A stretch of 64,000 bases of DNA from Myotis daubentonii (GCF_963259705.1 NC_081842.1:42042803-42106802), one strand, 5' to 3'; shown: positions 24,428 through 37,119, numbered from the stretch's first letter. Notes: generated by a model from the letters alone, not told the origin. A program made the numbers and translations.

Positions 24428-26335
24428 CTAGAGACAACCAAGATGGCAGCATAGGTAAACACCTGACCTTGCTGCCGCATACAACCACATTAAAACTACA
24501 ACTAAAAGACAAAACGAATAGCATCCAGAACCACGGGAAGGCTGGCTGAGTGGAAATTCTACAACTAGAAGGAAAGAGAAAAGCGCATTGAGTCCGGTAG
24601 GAGGTGCAGAGGTGTGGAAGTGTGGAGGTACGGAGGCACAGGTGAAAGGGGCTGGCAGCTGGGTATGCTGTTGTCTTTTTCAATCAGGAGGGAGTTATAA
24701 GCTCCCGACTGCTCTGAAATCCAGTTCTGGGTGAGAACCTGGGGACCCAGATTCATATGGAGAGAAACTACTATCTGGCATCAGGCCGGAATGTGAGGGC
24801 AGTGTTCTCACAGAGGTGCTTGCAGCATTCACTGTTCCTGCAAGGGGCCGAAGGACACAGAGACCCAGGGACCTATGGGGGAGGGCTGACGGCAACAACT
24901 GCTGTTTGCATCACCCTGTGGCTCCCTGAGACCACGCCCCACCCAATTTACAACCCCACCCAAGCTGTGCACAGAGGCTTTTGCATACGAATGGCCTGGC
25001 CTTTCTCCGCCTAAAAACCTGTCAAACTGTAGCTGGGTCAGAGAAACCCAGAGCTTCCAAAAGAAGGCCTAAGGCTCATCATCAGCCTGCATTACTTCAT
25101 AGCTGCGCCTCATCTGGGCAGCTCCAAACCCCAAACAAAGAGGAGGAATCTGTAGATCTCTCTGCAGCTCCTGCTGGGTGGCCTCAGGCGGTGGCGGACT
25201 TTACACCTCCGTGGAGATCCAAGAGCCAGTCTACCCAGTGGTCAGAGTGAGACCATCCAGATTATAACTCCTCACATCCATAAGCGACACACTCAGGGGA
25301 CAGACTCAGTGAGTGCCAAAGCCCCACTTAAGCAAGTCCTGCCCCATAAGGGTGTCTCCAGCACAGAAGTTCTCCCATTGTAGACACAACTGGTCCTCAC
25401 AGCCAATTGACTTGGAGGTCAATTCCTATCAGTGATACCAACAGCAATAAAGGCTTAACTACAACAAGACTGTGCACACAGCCCACAAAGGGGTGCACCA
25501 AGAGTGTCCACCTCAGGTATTTAGGGAGGCTGAGCCATTGGTCCCTATAGGACACCTAGCACACAAAGCCACTCTATCAACACAGGGAAGCATAAAAAAT
25601 GCAGAGACAAAGAAACAGGTCACAAATGAAAGAAATGGAGGAAGGCAAACTACTGGATATAGAGTTCAAAACCACAGTTATAAGGCTACTCAAGAATCTT
25701 CTAGAAACCTCTGAGAAATATAGTGAGACCCTCAAGGATATGAAAAAGGACCAATTAGAAATTAAGCATAGTCCTAACCGGTTTGGCTCAGTGGATAGAG
25801 CATCAGCCTGCGGACTCAAGGATCCCAGGTTCGATTCTGGATAAGGGCATGTACCTTGGTTGCGGGCACATCCCCAGGAGGGAGTATGCAGGAGGCAGCT
25901 TATCGATGTCTCCCTCTCTCATCGCTGTTTCTAACTCTCTATCCCTCTCCCTTCCTCTCTGTAAAAAATCAATAAAATATATTTTTTTAAAAAAAGAAAT
26001 TAAGCATACACTGACTGAAATAAAGAATAATATACAGAGATCCAAGAATCAATTTAAAGATTTGAAATACAAAGAAGCAAAAAACACCGAACCGGAAAAG
26101 CAAAAGGAAAAAAGAATCCGAAAATATGAAGATAGTGCAAGGAGCCTCTGGGACAACTTCAAGCGTACCAACATCCGAATTATAGGGGTGCCAGAAGAAG
26201 AGAGAGAGCAAGATATTGGAAACCTATTTGAAGAAATAATGACAGAATATTTATATATTAGAGATGGTAGTCAAAGACCTCCCCTCACAAGAAGCCTCAA
26301 GGCCAAATGGTTTTAAGATAAATTCTAACAAACTT
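24428..26335 (+). mobile_element. L1 5'UTR and ORF1 region, degenerate
   Basis: Begins with L1 5'-end sequence (gagacaaccaagatggcagc) and runs through a GC-richer 5'UTR. It then enters ORF1-like coding sequence from about 25599. The encoded stretches include MQRQRNRSQMKEMEEGK, the coiled-coil-like EIKHTLTEIKNNIQRSK and the RRM-region NIRIIGVPEEEREQDIGNLF. ORF1 is split by a VES SINE at 25771-25994 and breaks off after FEEIMTEYL, where sequence jumps to an ORF2-like segment. It cannot encode a full ORF1p. The 5'UTR resembles that of the HAL1 at 58189. Confidence 0.85.
25771..25994 (+). mobile_element. VES SINE inserted in L1 ORF1
   Basis: Complete VES from tcctaaccggtttggctcag to the aataaaatatattttttt tail. 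A perfect 14-bp duplication agaaattaagcata (25757-25770 and 25995-26008) interrupts the L1 ORF1 codons for EIKH, which therefore appear on both sides. Confidence 0.97.
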
Positions 26336-29100
26336 TCAAAATAGCTAATTCCTTACTATGCAAGCTTTCCCAGAAAACAGAGGGAAGTGAGAGGCCTTCC
26401 CCAGCTCATTTCATGAAATTAGTGTAATACTGACTCCAGGACCAGAAAAAACCCTCAAACGAATAAATAAAATTATAAGCCCATTTTGTTTATATACATA
26501 GATGCAAAATTCTAAATAAAGTAATAGTTAAATGAATCCAACATAGCACTAAAAATAATACACCATGCCGAAACCGGCTTGGCTCAGTGGATAGAGCGTC
26601 GGCCTGCGGACTGAAGGGTCCCGGGTTCGATTCTGGTCGGGGGCGTGTACCTGGGTTGCGGGCACATCCCCAGTGGGAGATGTGCAGGAGGCAGCTGATC
26701 GATGTTTCTCTCTCATCGATGTTTCTGACTCTCTGTCTCTCTCCCTTCCTCTCTGTGGAAAATCAATAAAATATATTTAAAAAAAATAATAATAATAATA
26801 CACCATGAAGAATCAGGATTTGTCTCAGTAATGCAAGGACTGTTCAACATCAGAAAAATCCAATAGACTTGTCCATATTAATGAATAGGAAAGGAATTAT
26901 AATTTTAATTGAAGCAGAACAATCATTTTGCAGAGTTCAATACCTGTCTATAAGTGTTAGCAAGGTAGGAATAGAAAGGACTATTCTCAATTTGGGAAAA
27001 GTTACATATATCCAAACCCTACAGCATATATCACACTATATGGATAAATCTCAGACATTTAAGATAAGAAACAAGATTAAGAGAGCCATTATTACCACAA
27101 ATGTGCAACATAGTATCAGAAAGCCTGCCTAACACTGTCAGATAAAAAGGGAAGGTCATAAAAGGGGAATAAAAGTATATGTCCAAAATATTTACAGACC
27201 AAAGAAAACACCTTTAAATAATCCAGGGATAAAAAAACAACTCATAAAAGAAATATAATATTCTGATTCAAATGACAAGGAAAATAAAATTTGTGGGATG
27301 TATCTTAAGCAGTGTATCTTAGAGGGAAATGTATAGGTTTAGTGACTTTATTAAAAAGGTTTAATTAATGGACAGATATGCACAAAAAATGAAACTAGAC
27401 CACCTTCTTACACCAGACACAAGAATGAACTAAAAATGGATTAAAGACTTAAATGTTAGACTTGAAACCATGAAAATCCTAGAAAAAAACATAGGTAATA
27501 AAATCTTGGACATTTCGCGTAGCAATATTTTTTCCTGATATATATTTCCTCGAGCAAGGGAAACAAAAGAAAAAAAAATGGAACTACATCAAACTAAAAA
27601 GCTTTTGCACAGCAAAGGAAACCAACACAACCCACTGAATGGAAGAACATAGTTGCTGATACATCTGATAAGGGCTTAATATCCAAAATTTATAAGGAAC
27701 TTATAAAATTCAACACGAAAAAACCCCAGTCCAATTATGAAATGGGCAAAGGAACTGAATAGACACTTCCCCAAAGAGGACAGACAGATGGCCAATAGAC
27801 ATGAAAAGATGTTCAACGTCATTAGCCATTAGAGAAATTTAATGTCAGAATGACTATCAATGAATCACCAAACAAGTGTTAAGGAAGAATTTGGAGAAAA
27901 AGGAACCCTCGTTCACTGCTGGTGGGAATGCAGACTGGTGCAGCCACTGTGGAGAACAGTATGGAGTTCCCTCAAAAAAATTAAAAATGGAACTCCCATT
28001 TGACCCAGTGATCCCACTTCTGGGAGTATATCCCAAGAAACCAGTACAAGTCAGAAAGAACATGTACATTCCTATGTTCATAGCAGCACAATTTACAATA
28101 GCTAAGATTTGGAAACAGCCTAAGTGCCCATCAACTGCTTTATTTGACAGAGACAGAAAACACATTCTTCTCAAGCTCACATTGAACAGTCACCAAGAAA
28201 GACCAACCAGATTATGGCCCATGAAACATATTAACAAATTCGAAACCATACTATGTCTGCTCTTAGACCACAATGGAATTAAACTAGAAATCAGTAACTG
28301 GAAAATCCTATTACATGGAGATCAAACACTTCTAAATAATATATGGGTCAACAAAGAAAGATCAAGAAAATTTTACAACATTTCTTACTAAATAAAAGGG
28401 AAACCACAACTTATTTGTGGAATGCAGCAAAAACACTGCTTAGAAGAAAATGTAAAACATTGAATGCATATATTAGAAAAGGTAAAAAAAAAAATCAATA
28501 ATCTAAGTTTCTACCCTAGGAAATTTAAAAAAACCAAATTAAGTCCAACGTAAGCAAAAGAAATAATAAACAGAAATCAGTGAAATTAAACAGAAAACAA
28601 ACCAAAATTTTGTTCTTTGGAAAGATCAATACAACTTAAGCCAGGCTAACTACAAGAACACAAATTACTAATATTAGAAATGAAAGCAAAGACATCACCA
28701 CAGATACCAAGTACATTAAAAAAGGTAATGAAGTTTAGGAACAACTGTATGCTCACAAATTTGATGAATTAGATGAACTGGCCAATTCACTGAAAGATGT
28801 GTCAAAATTCACACAAGAAGAAATAGATTATTTGAATAGACCTATATTAATAGCCTTCAAAAACAGACAGCAGCAGGCTCAGGGTTTGCTGGTAAATTCT
28901 AACAAACATTGAAGGAAAAAAATTATACCAGTTCTCTATAATCTCTTACAGAGGATAGACTCAGAGGGAATACTTCCTGACTAATCCTATGAGCCCAGCA
29001 TTACCCTAATACCAACACCAGACAATTACAGGCATTACAAAAATAAAACTACAGACAAATATCTCCTATGAACATAGACATAAAAATCCTTAGTAAAATG
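26336..29100 (+). repeat. L1 ORF2 remnants (mosaic)
   Basis: A chain of decayed L1 ORF2 pieces, with stops throughout. One is an RT-region stretch near 26810-27130; 27360-28135 is C-terminal ORF2 (for example [20 protein letters not shown] encoded at 28058-28117). At about 28136 the sequence jumps to an earlier ORF2 region (MKHINKFETILCLLL) that runs to about 29100. The order is not collinear with a single L1, so at least two insertions or a rearrangement are present. Confidence 0.8.
26568..26793 (+). mobile_element. VES SINE
   Basis: Near-consensus VES in L1 sequence (tcggcctgcggactgaaggg, gatcgatgtttctctctcat). Duplication aataatacaccatg at 26554-26567 and 26794-26807. Confidence 0.97.
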
Positions 29101-29890
29101 TTTGCCAATGAGGAGTGACGTTGGCATCATGGTGGTGTAAATCATTCCTTTTTTCCTTCCTCTTTGTCTTATAACAAATCAGAGATCCACCTACCTGTGC
29201 ACCCAAAAATGGCTTGGACCAGGGAGGAGACTGAGGACCCCAAAGAGTGGCAGCAGCAGGTTACCATGACCTCTGACAGTGGTGGTAGGAGATGAATGGG
29301 GGGTCTACCTGGCCACTTGTGCTGCAGCTGGAAGGACCTGTTGCTCTCTCTGAGGAATGATTGCAGTAACTTAGGGGGCAGGAAAGGGAAGAAGGCAGAC
29401 AGAGTTGAAAACACTTTCCCTGCTGTCTGCCTTGAGATTCTGGCATGAGGTCTGCCCACAGACCTTTGAGACCACCTCCAACTCTATTAGAGGATCTCCC
29501 TACCAGGCAGTGAACACACCCAAAACCCCTAGCACATACCTCCCTTCACTGCCACCACCCCTTCTTTTTTCCCTCCACCAGTTTTTTTGTTGTTGTTTAA
29601 TGGTGAGTCACCTCTGGTAAGAGAAACCAAAAATTTGTGCTATAGGGCCACTTTCTGTAAAACAAAAGAAGGGCTCCTAATTACCAACCTGTTAAACTGT
29701 TAGAGTCAAAGTTAAGCAAAGTCTTAACTAAGTAAGAAAGGTATTCACTACTTCAGATATGGCAGCAGAGGCCCTTTTCATCAAGCACTATGAAAAGTCA
29801 CAATAATACTATCACACAAAAAATACAATATTCCAGCAGCCAAACCCAAAGACACAGAATATTGTGATCTAACAAAATGCAAGATAGCTG
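29101..29890 (+). repeat. old L1 5'UTR-like and internal remnants
   Basis: Starts gaggagtgacgttggcatca, resembling the 5' end of older L1s, then GC-richer sequence with no intact frame up to the ORF2-like block at 29891. Family assignment is uncertain. Confidence 0.45.
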
Positions 29891-30114
29891 TTGTGAGGAA
29901 ATTCAATAAGCAGAAAATAAACAAATGGGACTACATCAAAATAAAAAGCTTCTGCACAGCAAAAGAAACCATCAACAAAACAACAAGAGAGCCCACTGTA
30001 TGGGAGAACATATTTGGCAATGATACATCTGATAAGGGCTTAATATTCAAAATATATAAGGGACTCATACAACTTAATAAAAGGAAGACAATCCAATTTA
30101 AAAATGGGCAAAGG

Positions 30115-30331
30115 GCCCTAACTGGTTTGGCTCAGTGGATAGTGTGTCAGCCTGCGGACTGAAAGGTCCCAGGTTTGATTCCGGTCAAGGGCATGTACCT
30201 TGGTTACGGGCATATACCCAGTAGGGGCTGTGCAGGAGGCAGCTGATTGATGTTTCTCTCTCATCAATGTTTCTAACTCTCTATCCCTCTCCCTTCCTCT
30301 CTGTAAAAAATCAATAAAAGATATTTTTTAA
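30115..30331 (+). mobile_element. VES SINE
   Basis: Full VES within L1 ORF2. Duplication aaaatgggcaaagg at 30101-30114 and 30332-30345. Confidence 0.97.
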
Positions 30332-30782
30332 AAAATGGGCAAAGGACCTAAATAGACACTTCTCCAAAGAAGACATACAGAAGGCCAAGAGACATATGAA
30401 AAAAGCTCAAAAGTCACTAATCATCTGAGAGATGCAATCAAAACAACGAGGTACCATCTCACACCTGTCAGAATGGCTACCATCAACAAATGACAAGTGC
30501 TGCCACAAGGATGTAGAGAAAAGGGAACCCTAATATACTGCTGGTGGAATGCAGACTGGTGCAACCATTATGGAAAACAGTATGGAATTTCCTCAAAAAA
30601 TTAAATATGGAACTGCAATTTGACCCAGTGATCTCATTTCTAGGAATATATCCTAAGAAACCCACAACACCAATCAGAAAGAATGTATGCATCCCTATGT
30701 TCATAGCAGCACAATTTACAATAGCTAAGATTTGGAAACAGCCCAAGTGCCCATCAGCAGATGAGTGGATAAAAAGGCTGGC

Positions 30783-30801
30783 GGGGGGGGGGGGGGGGGG
30801 G
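30783..30801 (+). repeat. poly-G tract (19 G)
   Basis: Uninterrupted run of 19 G followed by tgggggt, inside an L1 remnant. It is either real expansion with G-quadruplex potential or a base-calling/assembly artefact. Confidence 0.9.
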
Positions 30802-30888
30802 TGGGGGTATATTTATACCATGAAATACTATGCAGCAGTAACAAAGAATCTCTTACCCTTTGAGACAGCATGGAGACCTGGAGGTCTC

Positions 30889-30937
30889 CCTTCCTCTCTG
30901 TAAAAAATCAATAAAATATATTCTTTTAAAAAAAGGA
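30889..30937 (+). mobile_element. VES SINE 3' tail fragment
   Basis: Only the last 50 bases of a VES (cccttcctctctgtaaaaaa, tcaataaaatatattctttt) fused directly to L1 sequence. It has no head, so it is a truncated or recombined copy. Confidence 0.8.
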
Positions 30938-31320
30938 GAAATTGTGAATCACCATGGAAAATACCAACTTACAAAGATAGAAACAGAAGGAAAAGTAAAT
31001 AATGGAGAGATAAAATGACCAGAAGGCAACAAATAAAATGGCAGTAGTAAATCCTTACATATCATTAATCCCCCTGGATGTAAACGGATTGAACTCACCT
31101 ATCAATGGCATTCAGTGGCTAGCTGGATGAAAACAAACAAAAAACAAGAGCCAACTTTATGCTGCCTACAGGAGACTTATTTCATCTCTAAAAATACATA
31201 TAGGCATTCCAAGCAAACAAGCGAAAGAAGGCAGTGTAGACATATCAGACAAAATAGACTTCAAACCAAAAAGGGTAACAATTTGTCTCTAATTGATCTA
31301 TTCTTGTTCATCAAATTATG
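30938..31320 (+). repeat. L1 ORF2 endonuclease-region remnant
   Basis: Encodes a piece containing KQEPTLCCLQETYF, the conserved Q-E-T motif region of the L1 apurinic endonuclease. The frame is broken before and after. Confidence 0.7.
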
Positions 31321-31621
31321 TTGATCATTATATCCCACATATGAGTGAGATCATGTGATATTTTTCTTTCTCCGACTGGCTTATTTCGCTTAGCATAATG
31401 CTCTCCAGTTCCATCCGTGCTGTGGCAAATGGTAAAAATTCCTTCTTTTTAATAGTGGCACAGTATTCCATTGTGTAGATGTACCACAGTTTTCTAATCC
31501 ACTCATCTGCTGATGGACACTTAGGCTGTTTCCAAATTTTAGCTACGGTAAATTGTGCTGCTATGAACATAGGGGTGCATATATCCTTTCTGATTGGTGT
31601 TTCTGTTTTCTTGGGATATAT
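31321..31621 (-). repeat. L1 ORF2 C-terminal fragment, inverted
   Basis: On the minus strand it encodes [20 protein letters not shown] and adjacent C-terminal ORF2 sequence, while L1 pieces on both sides run in the + direction. There is no 3'UTR or A-tail at its 3' end (near 31321), so it is a rearranged rather than freshly inserted fragment. Confidence 0.8.
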
Positions 31622-31836
31622 GGGAAAAAATTGAAAGCATTTCCTTTGAGATCAGGAACAAGACAAGGATGCCTACTCTCTCCACTCTTAGTAAGTACCG
31701 AAAAGGTCTGGCCAGAGCATTTAGGCAGAACAATGAAATAAAAGGCATTCAAATCAGAGATAGAGTAAAATTGTAACTACTTGCTGATATATAGAAAATC
31801 CCAAAGAGTTAGTAAAAAAAAAAAACTATTAGAATT

Positions 31837-32040
31837 GCCCTGGCCAGTGTGCCTCAGTTTGTTCAGCATCATTTTGTGCAGCAAAGATTGCCAGTTTGGT
31901 TCCTGGTCAGGGCACATGCCTGGTTTTAGGCTCGATCCCTGGTAGGGAGCGTGCAGGAGGCAACCAATCAATATTTCACTCTTACATTGTTGTTTATCTC
32001 CCTCTCCCTAAAAATCAATTTTAAAATACATTTTTTAAAA
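31837..32040 (+). mobile_element. VES SINE, diverged subfamily
   Basis: Starts gccctggccagtgtgcctca and ends with an A-rich tail. The core is diverged (gcagcaaagattgccagttt). A short repeat caattgg/gaattg flanks it. Confidence 0.85.
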
Positions 32041-32800
32041 ACAATTGGAATCAATAATTTTAGGATAGAGGCAGGATCCAAAATCAACATGCACTAATGA
32101 TGAAGCATCTGAAAAAGAAATAAAATGATCCCACTCTTGTGCATAAATACGTAGGAATAAAGTTAACCAAGGAAGTGAAAGATCTGTACAATGAAAACTA
32201 CAAGACTTTGCTGAAAGAAATCAGTGAGACACAAACAAATGGAAAGACAGTCCATGTTCATAGACTGGAAGAATGAATATTGTTAAAAATGGCCATACTT
32301 TTCAAAGCTACCTACAGATTCAATGCAATCCCCATCAACATACCAAAGGCATTCTTCACAGAAATATAAAAAGCAAACCTAAAATGTGTGTGAAACCATA
32401 AAAGACCCCAAATAGCCAAAACAATCCTGAGGAAAAAAGAATTAACATGGAAGTAACACGCTTCAAATTATACTACAAGCCATAGTAATTAACATGGAAG
32501 TAACAGATTTCAAATTATACTATAAGCTGTAGTAATTTTAAAAAAAAGAGTATGGTACTAGCGCAATAACAGACACATTGGACAGTGAAACAAAATAGAG
32601 ATCCCAAAATTACTGTAAGTCCAGCATATACCATCAGCTAATTTTTAACAAAGGAGCCAAAACCACCCAAGGAAAAAAGGATAATTTCCTTAACACACAG
32701 TGCTGGCAAAACTGGAGAAACATATGCCGAATGGTGAAGTTGGACCCCTGTATCCATACCACTCAAAAATTAACTCACAATGGATCAAAGATTTAAACAT

Positions 32801-32884
32801 GCCCTGGCCAATGTGGTTCAGTTGGTTGAGTGTGGTCCCATGCACCAAAAGGTCGCTGGTTCAATTCCCGGTCAGGGCACACAC
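32801..32884 (+). mobile_element. VES-type tRNA-like head only (84 bp)
   Basis: gccctggccaatgtggttca to cccggtcagggcacac, covering A and B box regions but stopping before the SINE body. An unusually short 3'-truncated copy inside L1 sequence. Confidence 0.8.
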
Positions 32885-33464
32885 AAAAAATTAATTAACA
32901 TAAGACCTGATACCATAAAACTATATGAAAAGATAGGGAAGAATCTTATTGATAGTGGTCTTGGCAGTGATTTTTTTTGGATGACAACAAAAGAAAAAAT
33001 CAACAAATAGGACTATAGCAAATTCAAAAGCTTCTGCACAGCAATAGAAATAATTACCAAAATGAAAAAAAAGCCTGTAGAAGTGAAAATTTTTACAGAC
33101 CACATTGGAAAAAGGGTTAATATCCAAAATTTATAAAGAACTCATACAACTTACTAACAAAGAACAAACAATACAATTTTAAAAAGGGCAGTAGAGCTAA
33201 ATAGACATTTTTTCAAAGAGAACATCAAAATGGGCAACAGGCAAATGAAAAGATGCTCAATGTTGCTAATCGTCAGGGAAATGCAACTCAGAACCACAAT
33301 GAAATAGCACCTCACACCTGTTAGAGTGGCTATCATCAAGAAAACGAGACAACAGGTGCTGGCAAGGATGTGGTGAAAAGGAAATTATCATACATTGTTG
33401 GCAATGTAAATTGTCCAAGCACTATGGAAAACAATATGGAGATTATTCAAAAAATCAAAAATAG

Positions 33465-33668
33465 CCCTTGCTGGTTTGGCTCAGTGGATAGAGTGTCAGT
33501 CTGCAGACTGAAGGGTCCCAGGTTCGATTCCAGTCAAGAGCATATGCCTGGGTTGTGGGCTTGATCCCCAGTAGGAGATGTGAGGGAAGCAGCCAATCAA
33601 TGATTCTCATCATTGATGTTTCTCTCCCTCTCCCTTCCTCTCTGAAATCAATAAAGAAAAATTTTTTT
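33465..33668 (+). mobile_element. VES SINE
   Basis: Full VES of the 'caatgattctcatcattgat' core type, duplicated flank aaatcaaaaatag at 33452-33464 and 33669-33681, interrupting L1 ORF2. Confidence 0.97.
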
Positions 33669-34302
33669 AAATCAAAAATAGGTCTACCATACAATCCAGC
33701 AATTCCATTTCTTGGTACATATCCAAAGAAATTGAAAACAAGATTTCAACAAGATATATACACTCTCAGGTTTATCACAGCATTATTCACAATAGCCAAG
33801 ATATGAAAACAACCCAAATGCCTATCAACGGGTAAATAAAAACGATGTGGTCCATATGTACAGTGGAATATTTAACCATGAGAAAGGAGGCTAGCCTGCC
33901 ATTTTCAACAATATGGATGGGCCTTGAGCACATTATGTATGCAAAGTGAAACAAGATAAGTTCTGTATGATATCACTTATATGTGGAATCTAAAAAAGTT
34001 AAATCTGAAAAAAATAAAACAAAAACCACAAAGCAATAAAATGGTAGTTACCAGAGCATGGGAAGTGGGGGACAGGATCAATCCTGTTTAAGATACAAAC
34101 CTATAATGAGTAGTAAATAAGCCATAGAGATCTAAGGCACAGTATAATGAATACAGACAATACTATTGTACTATAATTATGTACTGTGACAATCATATTA
34201 CAATATGTAAATGTATTAAAGTAGCATGCTATACACCTTAAACTTGCACAATGTTAAAAGACATTTAAATAATAAAGTTTATGAAAGTGCTAAAAAAAAA
34301 AA

Positions 34303-34940
34303 GCAAATCCAATCCAGTGTTTATTCCAAGTGTGCAAGGCTGGTTCAACATTCTAAATTCCATGAAGTGCACACCTCAAGTGCATATGGTGTTGTATATT
34401 AATTATACCAATGTACCACATCAATAGGCTAAAGTAGGAAAACTACATTGTTTCATCAACAGATACAGAAAAAACATTTGATAAAATTCAATACTCATTC
34501 ATGATTAAAAAACAAAAAAGCTCTCATCAAACCAGTAATAGAGGTCAGTTTCCTCAACGGAAGGACACCTTCCAAGTGAATCTACAGCTAACACACGTAA
34601 TGATGAGAAACGGATTTCCCACGAGGATCGTGTACAAGACAAAGATTCCCCTTTCACCATCCCTTTCAACATCATACTGGAAGTTCCAGATAGTGCAATA
34701 AGAAAAGGAAAAAATAAAACTGTCTTTCTTCACAGATGATATGACCATCTATGAAGAAAATAAATTTTAAAAACTTCTGGAACTAATACATGATTGTAGA
34801 AAGGTTGCAGGGCACAAGGTTAAAATACAAAAGTTAATCATTTACCAGCAATGAACAAGTGGAATTTGAAATGGAAAACAATACCAATTACATTAACATC
34901 CCCCCCCAAATGAAATAATCCAATTGTCCCCATCACAGTA
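34303..34940 (+). repeat. L1 ORF2 remnants
   Basis: Begins at L1 RT-region text (caaatccaatccagtgttta) and proceeds through decayed ORF2 pieces without an intact frame. The right boundary is unclear. Confidence 0.6.
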
Positions 34941-35015
34941 AATGACACCATCATCCATACAATATTCAAATCAAATTTTTCTCTCCTTCCCTCTGATATA
35001 TAATCCACCATTAAA

Positions 35016-35213
35016 TTTTTTAAAATATATTTTTATTGATTTCAGAGAGGAAAGGAGAGGAAGAGATAGAAACATCAATGATGGAGAGAGAATCATTGAT
35101 CAGCTGCCTCCTGCACGCCCCCCACGGGGGATCAAGCCCGCAACCGGAATTGAACCTGGAACCGTTTAGTCTGCAGGCCGATGCTCTATCCACTGAGCAA
35201 AACCAGCTAGGGC
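35016..35213 (-). mobile_element. VES SINE
   Basis: Antisense VES, with a small deletion in the middle compared with other copies. Duplication tccaccattaaa at 35004-35015 and 35214-35225. Confidence 0.95.
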
Positions 35214-35454
35214 TCCACCATTAAAATTTTAACCCCCCTTTAATATATATCTCTAGTCTGCTCACCCCCTCTTCTACCATTGTCACACCAGTTCAAGCCA
35301 GCATCACCTCTAACCTAGAGAGCAACCTACCAACAGTGGGGACCATTCTCCACACAGTCATCATTTAAAAACCAAACAAGTTTGCTTCCTGGTAATGTCT
35401 CCAAAGATGTCCAGTTGTACTTAGAAATTCAGACTGAAGGGCTGGCTCAAAAAA

Positions 35455-35665
35455 TCGTAAGAGATGTGGCTCCTGCCTATCCCTCTGACCTCATCCCATG
35501 CCACTCCCCGTCGCCCACTGCACTGACACCTCATTGCCTTCCCTTCTGTTCTTCAAACTTATGCCTCAGGGACTTTCCACTATGTTCTCTCTACCGGCAC
35601 GTGGAATGTTTCTCTCTGCTATATCTTCATGTGGCTATATCTTCTTTCCTTTTGGAGCTCTGGCC
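35455..35665 (+). repeat. L2 (LINE-2) fragment
   Basis: Sense fragment with L2-like phrases 'tgcctcagggactttccact' and 'tggaatgtttctctctgct'. Diverged. 35666-36590 shows nothing I can name. Confidence 0.5.
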
Positions 35666-36590
35666 TGCTGAACCAACTCAGAATCTAGAAGCAGGACTAG
35701 ATAGATTAAAAATAAGTAAACCAAAAAACTCAGATACACCAAAGTTTGTGAACCAATAAGCTAAGGTTTCTTTTCCTTATGTCTATAAGTTACAGAGTTG
35801 TTAATGAACCCAGAAATAAAAAGCATCTGAGTATCCAATAAGTTTTCTTGTTTCCCTTAGAAATACTTTTCACATTTGTGCATGTAGTTGGTAGATAAGG
35901 CCACATACCACTGCAACATGTCCAACAGCAATATATAGGCCTAAAGAGAAGAGGTGTAACATTCTGTTATTACGTTACATAGAGAGTTGCAGTCAGCAGC
36001 CAGCCTGTTCCATGAAGTCAGTCATCCAGGGATTCACAATTTTTTTCATCCTGACGATCTGTCATCCAAGGGCATTATCACCACCTATTTGGTTGAGGTT
36101 GGGTTGACATGGGTTCTAGTTGACAGAAGATAATTTAGAAGTCATGCTGTTTAAGACATTGGTCCAGAATTAAAGATTCATCAAATCTGCTTATTCTATT
36201 GGTAAGAACTTAGTCATATGCTACACCTAACTAAAGGCAGAACCAAACAGGTAACCACTTCCAGCTACAACTGTGGAAGCAGGGAAGAGCAGGTTTGATG
36301 GATTCTGCCAGTGTATGTGGAGCAAGTTTTTATTTAACACTTAAGGTTACTCAAGGACATCTGTTCTACCGCAGAATGACCCAACAGATTGGAGCTAGTT
36401 GGTTGCATATATTTCACATGAAGGCATTATGGAATCAGAGACTGTTGATATAGAAGGAATCCTCATTTGACTGATGTGAAAACAGACTAACCCTCAAAGT
36501 CACAGTGATCAGTAGTGGAATTTTTCTGATACTTGCACGTTCTCAATTCCCACAATTGCAACTCTAAGCTAGTATCAAGATGTACACACT

Positions 36591-36777
36591 GTGCTAGTTG
36601 GTTTGGCTCAGTGCATTGAGCGCCGGCCTCGGACTGAAGAGTCAAATGCATGTACCTCAGTTGCAGGCTCAATCCCGGCCCCCGTTGGGCCACATCACAT
36701 GTGGGAGGCAACCAATCGATGTATCTCTCTGTGTCTCTATCCCTCCCCTTCCACTCTCTCTAAAAATAACAATGGAA
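36591..36777 (+). mobile_element. VES-like SINE, divergent
   Basis: gtgctagttggtttggctca head, 'caggctcaatcccggccccc' and a short body ending 'ctctctctaaaaataacaatgg'. The body (ccgttgggccacatcacatg) departs from the standard VES core, so this is an older or different bat tRNA-SINE subfamily. Confidence 0.75.
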
Positions 36778-37119
36778 AAAATACCCTGGAGTGAGGATTA
36801 ACAACAACAAAAGATGTGCACACTAAATAACTGGCTAGTCATACAACCACCTCTAAGTTGCTGAGACATCGTTGAGTTCATTCCATGATGCCTCTGTTCC
36901 ATACACTGAAAGCAGTATGCCTCATTCTGTTGAATTAATAAAAATCTTAAGTAAAATCTATTCCTTTCTAAAAATCTTGCCGTAGAAGAAAAAATACTGA
37001 TTGAAGAATATATACTAACGCAATAAGAAATAGCTATTGTGCAGTAGTGTTCTAGTCCTTAATGACTGTTATTCATGGGTTGATTGCAAAAGTAGAATCA
37101 GGTGCTTACAAATTGGAAA

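Larger units (their letters stand above)
29891..30888 (+). repeat. L1 ORF2 C-terminal remnant
   Basis: Encodes recognisable ORF2p C-terminal pieces ([39 protein letters not shown]) with stops. Interrupted by the VES at 30115-30331. A 19-G run at 30783-30801 sits where related copies have only a few bases. Confidence 0.85.
31622..34300 (+). repeat. L1 ORF2 and 3'UTR remnants
   Basis: Sense L1 ORF2 pieces. The RT C-terminal side is near 31640-31780 and C-terminal ORF2 is from 32900 to 33820 (GLPYNPAIPFLGTYPKKLKT). Then comes a 3'UTR ending in an A-rich stretch near 34290-34302. Two near-copies of 'caaattatactacaagc' around 32465 and 32510 mark a local 50-bp duplication. Interrupted by three VES copies. 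Confidence 0.8.

Noticed and set aside
25471..26316. Open frames with ORF1-like text considered as a host gene
   Set aside because: They are L1 ORF1 broken by a VES insertion and by a jump to ORF2-like sequence.
36591..36777. Possible independent non-VES SINE family
   Set aside because: The head and tail are still VES-like; without a family alignment I keep it as a divergent VES-like copy rather than a new family.
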